Part shown: positions 22,076 to 34,860 of the stretch, one piece after another
Position numbering within the stretch: position 1 is the stretch's first letter
How the letters are laid out: each line of letters starts with the position of its first letter
Assembly: GCF_043290135.1 (NCBI RefSeq)
Contig: NC_134705.1
Span: 95,683,239 to 95,747,238, forward strand
Direction of reading: 5' to 3'
DNA length: 64,000 nt
Origin: Rhipicephalus microplus
Taxonomy: Eukaryota > Arthropoda > Arachnida > Ixodida > Ixodidae
Made by a program: the position numbers and the translations under genes
Notes under the pieces: model-generated
The model's database searches: none
The model's input: the letters and a program-made list of their open reading frames with translations, nothing else
Told to the model about the DNA's origin: nothing

Positions 22076-24360
22076 TTCTTTCGTTGATTGTTAGATCAGT
22101 TATGTGCACACTAAGGAGCCATTCGGTGCACACAGCAGAGTTACTTCCTTATATGCCATTAGATAATTTGCCCGTGGCAGAAAGTTCGTGTAAAAGGCCT
22201 AGGCACACAACGTGGTCGTTATGTGCGTTAAAACAATGTGCATAATACGAAGGTGTGAAGGAACTTCGCCATATGTAAATCTCAAGAGGACAGACTCAGT
22301 CCAACACCTCATTTTCTAGCTCATTGTACAGTGTTTGCAATGCCAGCGTTAATTGCAGCACTCGCTGTGCACTTTACGACATTGTCGAGATGTTAAACCA
22401 GTAAACTTAATCAAGACCACATGGCTTGAAAGCATGAAAGCGTCCACAATATAAACACGCTGCATTGCTTAGTGCTCGCCTCCTGAATGGGACAAACGGG
22501 AGGCGCAAATGTGCTCCCCCCCCCAAAAAAAAATAGAAAAAGAATGAAAGATAAATACCAAACAGTGACTTTGGGTCTTGCTTGTATTTTTTCATTCTTC
22601 TGAAAGTTATTCGAACAATCCTGCTAGCCACTACAGTTTTGACCGATTAGGAAACAACGGAAAATAGTTGTATAAGTGTATAAGAAATGAGATCTTGTAG
22701 GCCAGAGAGCTCTGCGTGCAGCGAAATGAAACTGTGAATACATCAGCAAGCGAGGCCAAAATATGCAGCGCACGAGGCCAAAATATGCAGCGCACATGGT
22801 GGTCAGCAGCGGCGCGCAAGAATACTTGGAATATCATAAATTCTCTCTACCATTCCTCGTACATTTTTGACGTAGACACGTGATGCTTATTATGCTTGGA
22901 ATTCTGCGACCGGCAGCTTGGAAACTTTCCTCTCTCCAGCGTAATTATGGTACGCGTGCCTTCCCGTGGAACTGTGACTATGCTCGTGACTGGACAAATT
23001 ACATGTCTTTTCTGTTGCTTTCAGTGCACTAAGAATTTCCGTTGGTTAAATACCCATATTCCCCTTGCTTTGTTCTGCCCCCATGTTGGGCAAAGAATTG
23101 TACGATGGGTTTTAAACGCTGTAAGCTGCATTACAGTCATTACATCCATCCTCCTTGCATTGCGCTGAATGTGCGTCAAAGAAGCGGCACGTTTATACTT
23201 TCGCCACAACCTTCAACGCTATACGACTTATTGCCTGTGGACCCCGAAACATCTCTGCGTATTTTTCAATTGTACTGCGTGGTTTTCTGCGACCTCCTAC
23301 TAATCTGCAATGTTTGGTGAGCAACGTTGTCGAAGGCTACATCCGCGCACGAAATGCAGTGCTCAAAGCGCCTCTCTTTTTTCAAATGCCCCCCCCCCCC
23401 CGCCTCCTCCTTGTTACGTGTAGCGCATCACCATCGTCGTAAAGACCAAGGAGTTAAATGGAGTTAGTAGAGTGCACGTTGCGGCAAACTGTGTCCTCCC
23501 AAGCGGGGAGCTCTGCACGCACTTACGTTAGACGCAATTTTAGCGTGGGAGAGAGCGGCTAACTAAGAAAGCTCAACTCACGGGCAGACTCTCGTGAACG
23601 ATGTGGAATATGCTTCCTCCTTGTTGCTAAGTCAGCGACGGACACCTACGCTTTCCTTCTTCTGTCTCAAGAACGCACTCCCGGGCACGCAGCAAGACAA
23701 ATGAGTGCGACAAAAAGAGAGTCCGTGTCATTCTGAAGACAGAGAAGCTTAGTTGCCGCTGATTGGAATTGCATCAAGTTCTTTTTCTTCATTTCATTGC
23801 ATCAGTCCACCTTTACAATTTACCTGCATACTTGAAACAAACTGCCATCGACAGCGTGTGGAGAAACATTGCCCACTCCGGCTGATTGCAGTCGGACTCT
23901 GCTATGCTAATTAGGATCTTCTTGAGCAGCTCGGAGTTTTCTCTTGCACATACAGTTGTATTCCTTCCGACCCAGTATAAGATCGAGAAGGCAAAATAGG
24001 ATTACCCTAAAGTGGCAAGAGTCGCTAGTGGGACTCTGATTGCATGCCACTTGAATAATGTCACGCTGATTTCGGGTCAGTGCATCGAAAGGAATGCATT
24101 TGAAGAAACTATGTATGGAAGGCGGCCCTAATTCTCTATAAGCAATTATAAGGGGCAAGTTCATATGAATTTGTGTTCGTAGGAAGCGCACAACCATTAC
24201 ACGAGGACACGAATAAAGCGCTTATGTCTCTACTTGCGTGTCCTCATTTAAATGGTGTACGCTTCCTACAAAGGTAAACTATTTTATACAAAGGTATTTC
24301 CTGGTATAGTAGCACTCGAACGTTGCCAGCATTTAGTGTGTATTGCACGGTAAAAACAAA
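22076..24360. other. Unassigned sequence
   Basis: No gene recognised. Holds a perfect 22-bp tandem duplication (22752-22795), a C run at 23389-23401 and a small inverted pair of GAGGACACG / CGTGTCCTC at about 24202-24245. Short ORFs are unsupported. Confidence 0.45.
22752..22795 (+). repeat. Perfect 22-bp tandem duplication
   Basis: GAGGCCAAAATATGCAGCGCAC occurs twice, head to tail, with no mismatch (the unit is given here only to identify it by its first bases GAGGCCAAAATATG). Confidence 0.9.
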
Positions 24361-24830
24361 AACAAAGAGTACTTTGACTCTTTTCGGGTAGTCCTGACGT
24401 GCGACGTATATGACTCTCTTAAAAGAGGCATGAGGACTCTCTTTGGGATGGCCAGATGAGATGGTCTAGCTGCTAAGGTACTCGGCTGCTGATCCGCAGG
24501 TCGCGGGATCGAATCCCAGCTGTGGCGGCTGCATTTCTGATGGAGGCGAAAATACTGAAGGCCCGTGTGTTCAGATTTGGGTGCACGTTAAAGAACCCCA
24601 GGTGGTCGAAATTTTCAAAGCCCTCCCCTTCAGTGTCTCTCATATTCATATGGTGGTTTTGGGACGTTAAACCCCACATATCAGTCACTTAACTCTCTTG
24701 GGGGGAAGAAGGGGTTATACTCTCTTTGGAGAGTCGTGTGAACAGTCAGCATGTCTCCTAAAGGAGTCATGTCAGTGGCACGACGGGAGTACACCTGTAA
24801 GGAGTCACACGTACTAGTTTTCCGTTTTTT
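24361..24830 (+). repeat. Hairpin-rich repeat, copy 1 (split by a SINE)
   Basis: A series of short inverted motifs, such as ACTCTCTTTGGAGAGT, GTCTCCTAAAGGAGTC and ACTCTCTTAAAAGAG, spaced 20-50 bp apart. Related sequence with the same opening (TTCGGGTAGT-CTG) lies at about 31900-32165. Function unknown. No ORF. Confidence 0.6.
24448..24686 (+). repeat. Ruka-like SINE inside the hairpin-rich repeat
   Basis: Full-length but diverged copy. Near-duplicate flanks ACTCTCTTTGGG and ACTCTCTTGGGG (24436-24447, 24692-24703) probably represent its TSD. Confidence 0.88.
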
Positions 24831-26439
24831 TTTTTTTAAGAAAGTGGTGCATACTCGTTCGGTTAACCTCCTCTTTCATCGCACTGCTCAAGTAGATTTC
24901 GGAGGCTACATACAGTTGAATACAGCTTAAGAAGTCAGAGGAGGCCCCGCCCAGACACCCAAGAGCGCCAGCCGATCACGTCGGCGAGTAAAGAAAGAGT
25001 CCCGCTCATGCTGTCAGCAACGTTCTCTGCAGGCGGGATCAAGGGCCGTCCGGCTCATGACTATAGGTTGCAGTACACACCTATTGCGGGAGGCTTGTGT
25101 GCATCCGCCTATGAAAAGGAAATGCCACGGACATCTAAGGTTGTAACCGACCACACAGAGAAGCTCATGGTTATTATTTGTAACGTCAGGCGCCGCTAAG
25201 ATCACAACTGCCCACGAGGAAACTGTCTAGTCTTCAATCATCTTAATGAATTATCCAGGTAGTTCACAGACCGTCATAATAAACAAATTTATTCTCCAAT
25301 CATTCATGTATTCAACAAACTCTCAACATAATGAAAAACTACCATCAATTTTGTGCCACTATTATTTTTTGCAAGCCTTTTTTTCTAAATATTCGAACAG
25401 CTGAAGATAAGTTTCCGACAAAATGGTTTGAAAAATATCTAAAAGGTCACGTGTAGCTCGTGGCACGTGCCACTAAAAATAACACTCTCACACCCTTGAA
25501 TTTTGTTCTGAGACATAGTTCTGAATTTGGTATACAGGGCGAAGAAAAGAAGCTTGAGAAATTTGGTAATTCATAGACAGCAGGGTTAGCAAAAAAATGT
25601 ATACAATGGTGAGGCAGAACATGAAGTCGGCAACGCAAGAAGAAGCTCTGGGTAATGGCGCAGCATTTTTTTATTTATTTCGGGATGCCTGCTCAAAGGC
25701 CTCAATGACATTACCTACAAGACAACTGTACCAAAAAAATTGTTCTGGTAGATCACACGGACAGCGCGAATGAAATAAATCGGAATCGATCATCGAGAGG
25801 CAACGTACACCAATTTCTTTGGATTGAGCCAAGCGTAAAGGGGACCCGAAACCGCCTCTAAATATACAAAAAAATATGCGCGTTAATAGAAAGCTTTGGA
25901 ATGTCATACGCAAAGCTTGCGGGTGTCGCGAGCTTAGTGTTAGCGTCTATAAATCATCGAGAGCCTGCCAGAGCTTGCCGTTCGACGCATGCGCAATGCA
26001 AACGCTAAGCTTCGTGGGTGCTATTCTAAAGCTCCATTCGCGCCTGTCGTTTCCCGCCTTTTCCGCTCCATTTGTGACGTCAACAGGCTGATCACGTGAC
26101 GTCAGGAAGAAAAAATCTGTTGATTGGCCGATATACAAGAGATGTCTATTGTGAATTGCAACTACCCTGATTGGCCAAAGTGTCGCATACCCGTTCTTCA
26201 GTGTCTCGCATGACTACGGTGCCCGAGAAAATGATTTCACATAGTTTTCCACATTTGCGGCTTCGAAAGCAGCGTATATCGCAAAGTGTGAAACGCCCAC
26301 GAAAGTATATACTAGTAATTCGGACAGAAGTTGTAACACCTCCGAAAGTTATTTCTCATTCTGTGTACTGGTGACGAGCAAAAGTCTGGAAGAGCTTGAA
26401 ACGCAGGATTGGATAACTACTGGGATGGCGGTGGTAGTG
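24831..26439. other. Unassigned sequence
   Basis: No gene recognised. The short ORFs at 25008-25205 (both strands), 25447-25638, 25671-25913 and 25876-26138 lack domains. Confidence 0.45.
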
Positions 26440-26830
26440 AAAAACATTTATTTAAGAAAGAGAGGTGTAGGACCTTTTTAGATGTTTCTACAGATTAGGT
26501 GAAGCCTCCATTTCAGAACCCCATTGGTTGAAGTTGCCGTCCGGGCTCTCTGGTCCAAGGCCCGCTGGGCCTGAAGGTCTGAGCAGCCTAGCAGGGCCGC
26601 CTCCCAGTGCTCTCGCCTAGGATTTCGGTTAGGAGTAATGGCTGCATTATCTTGGCAGGCCTACACCTTGTGGTAGGTGTCTGCTACCTTCCCGGAGCAC
26701 TGGCACTGTCCTGTGACATTAGGGTTGAAATGCTTTGCTATGACAGGGCATATCACTGTATCCGTCTGGACTGGGATGACGGTGGCGGTGATCGTGCGAT
26801 GATGTCAAGAAATTTCGCAACTTGAGCTGT
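26440..26830 (-). pseudogene. Possible LINE 3' end (minus)
   Basis: On the minus strand a frame reads RWEAALLGCSDLQAQRALDQ near 26520-26600, which resembles the last residues of I-type LINE polyproteins from ticks. It is followed by a 3' region with AATAAA-like sequence ending near 26440. Only the end would be present. Assignment is by resemblance of one short stretch. Confidence 0.35.
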
Positions 26831-27268
26831 TTCAGTTTACGCTGGGATAATTGGAGAGGGTCTCTATCCAGGGCCTTCGTCTAGCATTGAACATGACGGG
26901 AACAAATGATGAGGCCATGATAGTGAAACGACGCATCGATAAATCGCACCCTCGTTCTTGCCCGAGCACTTCCTCGCACATTTCACTTTGTTGATTCATT
27001 CATTCTTTACTCAAAGTTCTAATTAGTACATAAAAATACACAACACTGGTTAGACCCTATCCTCATGCTAGCAGGGGGTCTAAATAAATATTCATTTGCA
27101 AAAACATGTTCGTTAGTTAAACCTGTTTTTCCTCAGTCTTTATTAAATATTTCACGTGCTCGAGCCTTTAGCGTTGCTACAGAGCAACAGTGCTGCGTAG
27201 GAACACTCCCCAGGAACGACGTCGATGGCTTCGAAATGAATGGAATAAAAAGCATGGCCTATCGACGA

Positions 27269-27412
27269 AGTAAATGATGATGAGTGGGTGAAGCCGTGGG
27301 ATCGTTCGGTGTCTTCGTAAATCCCTTGTGGCATTGCCCTATTTCCCCATCCCCATTGCTGGGTAGCAAACCAGATGCCAATATCTGGTTAACCTCCCGG
27401 CCTTCCTTTCTC

Positions 27413-27452
<40 letters not shown>
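27269..27452 (+). repeat. Dispersed repeat with (TC)n tail
   Basis: The part GTAGCAAACCAGATGCC, then TCTGGTTAACCTCCC and CCTTCCTTTC, is shared in pattern with 63810-63925. The first 50 bp match 14541-14590. It ends in a (TC)n run, 27416-27449. Confidence 0.5.
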
Positions 27453-27728
27453 CACTCACGCATGTAAATGAGTGACTAAGTGGTGTACAGATATATGCGA
27501 TGTTTCTGAGTCATAAATAATATGTTGTGAATTTTGTATCGTTTTCTTCAAAATATTAGAAGCCCTATAACCAGGGTGTTTCGCCCAGAATTGAACATGA
27601 TGGAGACAATTTGTCCTGGCGTGGAAATCAAACGACTCATCGATGAATTCCGCCCTCGTGCTGGCTAGACCTTGCCCCCCACCTCACCCCTCACTTCTTT
27701 ATGATCCGCTGTCTTTTTTGTTATTATT

Positions 27729-27950
27729 CGCCTCACCGTGGTGTTCTAGTGGCTAAGTTACTCGGCTGCTGACCAGCAGGTCGCGGGATTGAATCCCGGC
27801 TACGGCGGCTGAATTTTCTATGGAGGCGATAATGTTGTAGGCCCGTGTGCACGTTAAAAAACCCCAAGTGGTATAAATTTGCCGAGCCCTCCATACGGCG
27901 TCTGTCATAATCATAAGGTGGTTTTGGAAGGTTAAACTCACGTATCAATC
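27729..27950 (+). repeat. Ruka-like SINE, internally deleted
   Basis: The head is recognisable (CTAGTGGCTAAGTTACTCGG, GGGATTGAATCCC). About 15 bp are missing before the GTGCACGTTAAA block. The TSD is not clear. Confidence 0.88.
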
Positions 27951-28001
27951 TATTAATTTTTAATTATTTCAAGGTACACATGAGTGGCCTTGAGTGAGAA
28001 G

Positions 28002-28006
<5 letters not shown>

Positions 28007-28067
<61 letters not shown>
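28007..28067. repeat. (TA)n microsatellite
   Basis: About 30 TA units without interruption. Confidence 0.97.
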
Positions 28068-28379
28068 TTAGAAAAATACAATAGAAACAATTGTAAAACA
28101 TTACGCTAAAGAGAAAACATTACACTTTAACATGCACAAAAAGTCCTCGTAAGGGAATAGTTAACGTAAAGGTGGGTTTCTTGAGCAGAAAAACAGAGTG
28201 TCTACAAGACACAACCTTCACTTACAAAGCTGTTACACCCTTAAAAGCAGATTCACATGCCAAAATTAGGTTTAATACATAGCTCAAACAATTGCAGAAA
28301 CGGTAAATAACTGCTAAGCAAGAGAAAAAAATTGCTAATCCTACTATATAGGAATCGGTATAACAGAAAAGTGAAACGT
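28068..28379. other. Unassigned AT-rich sequence
   Basis: No gene or repeat recognised. Confidence 0.5.
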
Positions 28380-28820
28380 GTCTTTACAGAGGTAGTCGAG
28401 CGTTTATTGTGCATTATTTCAGCAACAGCGACAAACTAAAGTCACTGTAAGAACAGCAAGCAGCTCAACACTTTCAGCGCACAACCCAAGCAGAAATCAC
28501 GCACGAAATCAGCATACACCGGACGAGCGCCTACTAACAACTGTCGCAGCTCGACACTTAAAGCGCACTGTTCAAACGCAAAGACGCAAGAAACGAGCGC
28601 ACATGCAGGACAAGCGCCAGCAGCTGTCACGATTCTTCCTGCGTCGTGTGTCAGCAGCGCGCTGCTTACGTAGATGTGGCCGTGGCAGCGTGTGAAGTCG
28701 CCTTGGTCCTCTCCCGAATTACGAGTCTTATATAGGCGCGCGCGCATGAGAGACTACGCTCCGCGGGGGCGGCGCTTCGTGGAGCCGACGACCTTTAGAG
28801 CGCGTCCAACGTGAGCCCGT
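28380..28820 (-). repeat. LTR-like dispersed segment, copy 1
   Basis: A GC-rich block with TATATA at about 28730 and, on the minus strand, AATAAA about 330 bp downstream (28404-28409), a spacing compatible with a solo LTR read on the minus strand. It contains two diverged tandem units of about 85 bp (28468-28555 and 28556-28632). The same sequence in inverse orientation lies at 50110-50420. Terminal TG/CA and a target duplication are not demonstrated. Confidence 0.45.
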
Positions 28821-28874
28821 CGCGTCATCTCACCACTTATAAACGAAACGCACTAAAACGAAATATAAAAGTTT

Positions 28875-29277
<403 letters not shown>

Positions 29278-29806
29278 ATAGGAGGAGAGAATGATGAAAA
29301 CTACTGAGACGGAAGGTTGCGAGTGTAGTTTTATTCAGTAGCTGCACACCTTCAGATGATGACTTACTGTCGTAGATAATCCCCAAGCGGCTTCAAAGTC
29401 TTGCGGTCTTCAAAAGGCAAGCTTGTGGCAGTAGACACTGCTGAAGGAACTGTATTCACAAATACTTTCGTTTGTTAGTCGTCTTCGCGGTTGGCGGGTC
29501 GCCTTCGCCTAGGATATTTCTGGCATAATCAGTGGCGTAAATTTCTCTTCGCAACAATTTTGTCGAGAGATGTTCTGCGAATACAGGCTATGGTCCGCAA
29601 CACTTTCACATTTAGCGATGGCTTTCTCTCTAAACTGCAAAGATAAATGCGCAAGTTATATTTAGGATCGGCGTTCTTTGAAATAGTCACATATTGGCAG
29701 CTGTGAGTTCTTGGTCATTATTGCACAATTAGTAAAATAAAGATCACGGGAAGATACAAGGCACTTTAGGTATATGTAAAATTAATTCACCTATCATGCC
29801 TACTTC
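29278..29806. other. Unassigned sequence
   Basis: Nothing recognised. Confidence 0.5.
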
Positions 29807-29821
29807 TCATAATACCAGACA

Positions 29822-30059
29822 GCCCCACCACGGTGGTCTGGTGGTTAAGGTACTCGGCTGCTGACCCGCAGGTCGCGGGATCGAATACCGGCTGTGGCGG
29901 CTGCATTTCCGATGGAGGCGGAAATGTTGTAGGCCCGTGTACTCAGATTTGGGTGCACGTTAAAGAACCCCAGGTGGTCGAAATTTCTGGAGCCCTCCAC
30001 TACGGCGTCTCTCATAATCATATGGAGGTTTTGGGACGTTAAACCCCACAAATCAATCA
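29822..30059 (+). repeat. Ruka-like SINE, complete with 15-bp TSD
   Basis: Full length, flanked by the exact duplication TCATAATACCAGACA at 29807-29821 and 30060-30074. Confidence 0.95.
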
Positions 30060-30295
30060 TCATAATACCAGACATCACTCCTTCCATACATGGGTAATAT
30101 GTCGAATTCAAGCCGACATGCAGAAAACAGTTAAAATCAATTTCTTTTGATATTGCGTAATTAGCTCTACCAAAAATTGAAGAAAGAGAATCACCTGAAG
30201 GTTATTTTTCCTTTCTCTGAAAATTTTTTCTTTTCTTTCTTTTCCTTTTCTTTGGGGGGGGGGGGGGGGGCGTAAGGACCACATTTCGAAAGAGG

Positions 30296-30372
30296 CGATA
30301 TGCTCGTGGCCCACACACCTACATTTAGGTGCACTTTAAAGAGTAAAATATGGTCAAAATTTACAAAGCACC
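30296..30372 (+). repeat. Diverged SINE fragment
   Basis: ATTTAGGTGCACTTTAAAGA, then TATGGTCAAAATTTACAAAGC, matches the middle of the Ruka-like body with many changes. A run of 18 G precedes it at 30253-30270. Confidence 0.6.
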
Positions 30373-31899
30373 CCCCGATGCTTGCTTCATAATAGAATTA
30401 AGATGTCGGCTAAGAAAACACCAACAATCATTATTAATACACCTTTTTCTCCGGTTCAAAGATTTATGTACCGCTGCTGCGGTCATTACCAAACAGCAGA
30501 AGAGCTTTGCACTGCATGTTCCTAATGTTTTTTTTTTTTTTTTTTTGGAACAAGAAGGCAGAGCGCGATCTAGATAATGGACGAAGAACACGCCACACAG
30601 ACGAGCGCTGTCTGTTTAGAAGTTACGGGTACGTCATTTCAGTTGGGATGAAGTGCATCTGAAGTGTGTGAAAAAGTAATCTTCGAAAGCACTCTCCCTC
30701 ATCAGTACTGCGCATGCGTTGGCACCATGCTTTGGTTTCACTACAGGCCGTGCGTTGGTGCTGTTGCGTTTATTGTGCGCATGGCATTAACTCAAACGCA
30801 GCACTGGCTTCCAGCACAGAAGAGCCAAGATTGGGAATGGTCTTGGTTATAGAGTAAATGACTACTGATTCCTCTGCCCTACCATTAGACACACGCGAAA
30901 AGAAAAAAACGCAGGGAAAGCCACGCAATACGAGGGATTATTGCAGTTGAATATGTTGGTGCGCGAGCCTTCTAAGTTATTTATGCCTCTGTAGCGTGCT
31001 AGAATCATCATCTTCAAGTATAGTGGATAAATTGGAAGGAGCTTCTGTGTGCGGCATTTGCAAGCAGATGTTTCCGTACCAATAGCGTGATGTGATTTCG
31101 CGACACTGCGATACTGGTTAATCCTGAGATCTACTACAGCTGGTAGATTACGTCTAATAATTACTGGCCTCAACTGTGTTTCTGTATTACGTTAATATAT
31201 TTACTTGCCTCAGAACTATTATTTTTATTGTGAAATTTATCTGTTGGCAAAGATATTTGCGTACACGACCCTTTCGCTCATGCACCGTTACTCCTTATCG
31301 CTCGCCTCGATCTTTGAACTTCACATCTCAACACTTCGCTCAGATAAAGTTCGCATCAATTTTCGCATATAAAAAATAGCTGAATGTTTGGTGTAGCTTT
31401 AATTGCGCCGGATGCTATGGACCTCTTTTCTTCAAACAGTACGAGCAAATGACGTGCTCATGTAACGCATATGAATAATGCCAGTTCGTATACTTACTAT
31501 AATGTTGATCACGTGTTCAGGTAACTCAACTTGTGCGCTCATGAACTAGGTGTTTTAGATAGACCACCATTTGTTAAAAAGCGCTTGTTTCCTCAATTTT
31601 CAGCGCGTCTTCTTTTCGTCGTTGTTCTTTTTCACTATTTAGTTGGAAAAAAAGACGTATTAGCACACTCTAAGAAAAAACTTAAAGTGGATTCGGGAAG
31701 GAATTGCTGATGACAGGGCGAGGCAGTGTGCATCGCATTGTGAATCATCGCTTTCTATTTCGTTTTGGTTAACAGCCTTTTGTTTAGTTATTTGTGTTGT
31801 GGCATTTTATTTTTTAAACCAGATGCGCGCTATGTGCGCTCTGTCGAGGGTTTCGTCCACAGATCGTTTGCGCCTGCGCTTCCACTGTTCAAGGTGCCT
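30373..31899. other. Unassigned sequence
   Basis: T run at 30530-30546. No gene or repeat recognised. Confidence 0.45.
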
Positions 31900-32165
31900 T
31901 GATGGATTGATGCCGGATGAAAATCGCGAGGTCCTATGGACCTTTTCTCCTAAGAAAAAGTACAAAAAAGAGTATATGTGATCCGCTTCGGGTAGTTCTG
32001 GCTTGCCACCTAAACGAGTGTCTTTAAAAGGAACGTTACCTCTATTGTGGCTCACAGGGCTCTCAAAACAGAGTATGATAACCTCGAAAGAGAGTTGACG
32101 TGCCTCCTGAAAGGGAGTTATGTACGTGACGGGACAGAAACTCTCGAAAAAGAGTGAGGTGACTT
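31900..32165 (+). repeat. Hairpin-rich repeat, copy 2
   Basis: Shares with 24361-24830 the TTCGGGTAGT-CTG opening and repeated short GAGAGT / ACTCTC inverted motifs (for example AACTCTCGAAAAAGAGT). Diverged. Confidence 0.45.
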
Positions 32166-33829
32166 TTGTTTTCTTTGATTGTGGTCGAAATGACATTTGG
32201 ATATTATTATTCAAAAATACCCTGACAGGTTACTCGGCAATTGACGGCTTATGATATGGCTTGAACGAGCCAAAGAATGCGTAAACGCCTATGCAAAGCA
32301 AAGTATGTATGCGCATAAACTCCATAATGTCGAAATGTGCAGGCACCTAGGCGTGTTTCCACAAATCTCTTTATTTGCACAAACAACCACAGATGCTTCG
32401 TACTTCCCCGACTGACACCCAAGATATGTACACTCTCTTTGAATTCAAACTGCTTTAGAAAACGATACGTATGTTGGTATCTTATTCACATCTCTGTTTG
32501 TAACAGTCACTGATACGATTGGTGCTATATCTACGTTGTGACTACGATTGACCATTAGCCAAGCGCGATCGCGAGATCAGAAATAAGACATCACGCAAAC
32601 AGACAATTAGACCTGCCGCGGGTCTTGTTCTAAATTATAAGTCTGTTTGGTATTCGGTACTGAATTAGTACGCGCATTCCTGTAGGAGCGAGGTCGACCA
32701 CCTGATTGATATTACTTGTCAACGGGGTTGTCAAGAAGGTCGCTTTGAAAACAACAGTGCGAAACTGCCGGCAGACGCACTCACTGTAGGTGAGGTTAGC
32801 CTATAGAGAAGACTTGCATGGACGCTTCGCGTGTCGAGGAACGCCGAACGCTGAAGTACCTGTATGTGTCCGTGTGGGGACGCTCATCGGTGACTGCCAT
32901 AAGCGATGTGCGTTTACTATACTTTAGCTGACATCCCCTGGTTAGTTATACTCGGCGGGAACTTTCTGTAGCAGCACAGCCAAAGCTACGTGGGCGGAGC
33001 TTTTGCACGTGTGTTACTATGCCAAGTAATTCGATGTCGTGCGATTTTAGTTTCGGTTTCGTAAGTGCATTTAACATGTACTTTTTCGCACGGCCGCAAT
33101 GCAAATAAAGATTACATTTATTTTTGAGGAAATAAATAAAATTTTCATTTTTAGAGGGAAAAAAACACGAAGCTTCTTTGAGCATTGCGATTTATGTCAG
33201 AAAAAAGAAATACGACCGAACAGGTATACTGCGCGAGTGAAAGAACACAAAGCCAAGAAATCCTTTTCTAATTTGAGAGCTTACTTGGTCGGCAGCAATG
33301 TGTTCCTTTTTTTTTTTTTAGAGACGCAGAAACGTGCTGGATATGCTCACGTTATCTTTTTAAGAGACGCGAAGGCAGAAACGAGAAGCAGAAATCTTGA
33401 CACCGATCGATCATGAGCGGGCGTCAGACGTTCGTTGGTGGAACGCAATGTCTACTCGGCCAAGAGCGCTGTTTCTTTTTTCACAGCCAACATTGTAATA
33501 TACATGAACGAGTCTGTTACTTAGGCAAAGCGCAAGGAACGACTACCTCCGTAGACACCGGTATGAGTGGTGTTACGGTACGCAATCTTCAGCGTCCAGC
33601 CAGCTGAAACACCGACCACGTACGCAACGCAATTTAGGAATATGGTCATTGCACGTTTTACGTACAGCTGCCAATTGCACTTTTTTTTCCCAAGCAGCTG
33701 GTGTTGCCGAAGAATGGCAGGTTACCGGTGTCACTTTAAAGGCGGCTATAGCGATTATAGTCCCACTTTCATTGACGACATCACTCGCACACAAATTTTT
33801 GGTGATTGCATGTGCGGGAGACACAATAG
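32166..33829. other. Unassigned sequence
   Basis: No gene recognised. Short ORFs lack domains. Confidence 0.45.
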
Positions 33830-34306
33830 AGAGTTTTAGTACTGCAGAATGGTGCTACGTACGCAACACGCAAGCGCCTTGCGTTACGTGGCGTCGTTTG
33901 CCACTAATCGGCTTTTAGTACGCCGTAGTACCCGCGTACGTAACGAACGTGAAGCGTGTTGCGTCATCTCATAGATCAAAACAGAAGCACGTGTTGTTGA
34001 CAGCAAATGTGAGCCAATCCAAGTGTTATAGCCAGATTATGGCCATATTTTGAGCCACAGAGCCGGTCGGTGCTTGCCTTCGATGCCGCCATTTTGCAAA
34101 ACGAAGTCTGGCGCTGTCGCAAACTTGTTCGAGAGCGGCGCGATCACCTCATACGTACGCACGCACGCATCTCATGTGTGCGTACGTAGCGCCTGCGTAC
34201 GCAACGTGATACGAGCGCGTTGCAGTCTGCGCATGCGCACTACGCAGAACGTGGCGTTACGTACGCAACGCTGCCACGTACGCAGCGTACGCAGTACTAA
34301 AACTTT
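33830..34306. repeat. Palindrome-rich TIR element
   Basis: Ends are inverted copies: AGAGTTTTAGTACTGC at 33830-33845 and GCAGTACTAAAACTTT at 34291-34306. Both arms continue inward with repeated TACGTACGCAACG-type motifs, so the element could fold back on itself. No ORF, hence non-autonomous. No target duplication could be identified, so the superfamily is open. Confidence 0.7.
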
Positions 34307-34860
34307 CTAATATTTAAAGACGCAACGCTGTCTTCGTTTCTCCCTGCTCGATGATTACAGATCACCTAACGAACACGCACTCATCCTCGTTCACAAGCTT
34401 CGATGTGAACTTGCTGCAACGTAGCGACGCCATCGTTGTTTACCGGGACGGGAAAAAGGTCAAATGGCACCAGAAAGCAAGAAAACCTGAAACAGCCAAG
34501 AACGAAAAAACCTGCACGGATGATGATGCTTCGTAATATTATTTCGAACAATCTTGAACATAATATTAACATCTTTTCTAGTTATATTTTCCATAATGCT
34601 ACACAGCATACCAAAATAAGCGTTCGTGGACTACATGCAGAAGCGTAGTAAGAAAGGGCGTGCTCGAGCTTCTTAGCCTTGTCTGTGCCTGCACATAAAG
34701 TTGTCGCCGAGTATACGTATGGCTTTCAGCGGGTCCGCGTGGTTGTTTTAGGAGATACCCTTTTGCGACCCTTTTATAACGTCGCTTAACAGTCTGGATG
34801 ATTCACATCTAAACGTCTTGTCAAACGCAGCACTGAGGCGTTGGAACCTGCATTTTAATT
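34307..34860. other. Unassigned sequence
   Basis: Nothing recognised. Confidence 0.45.
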
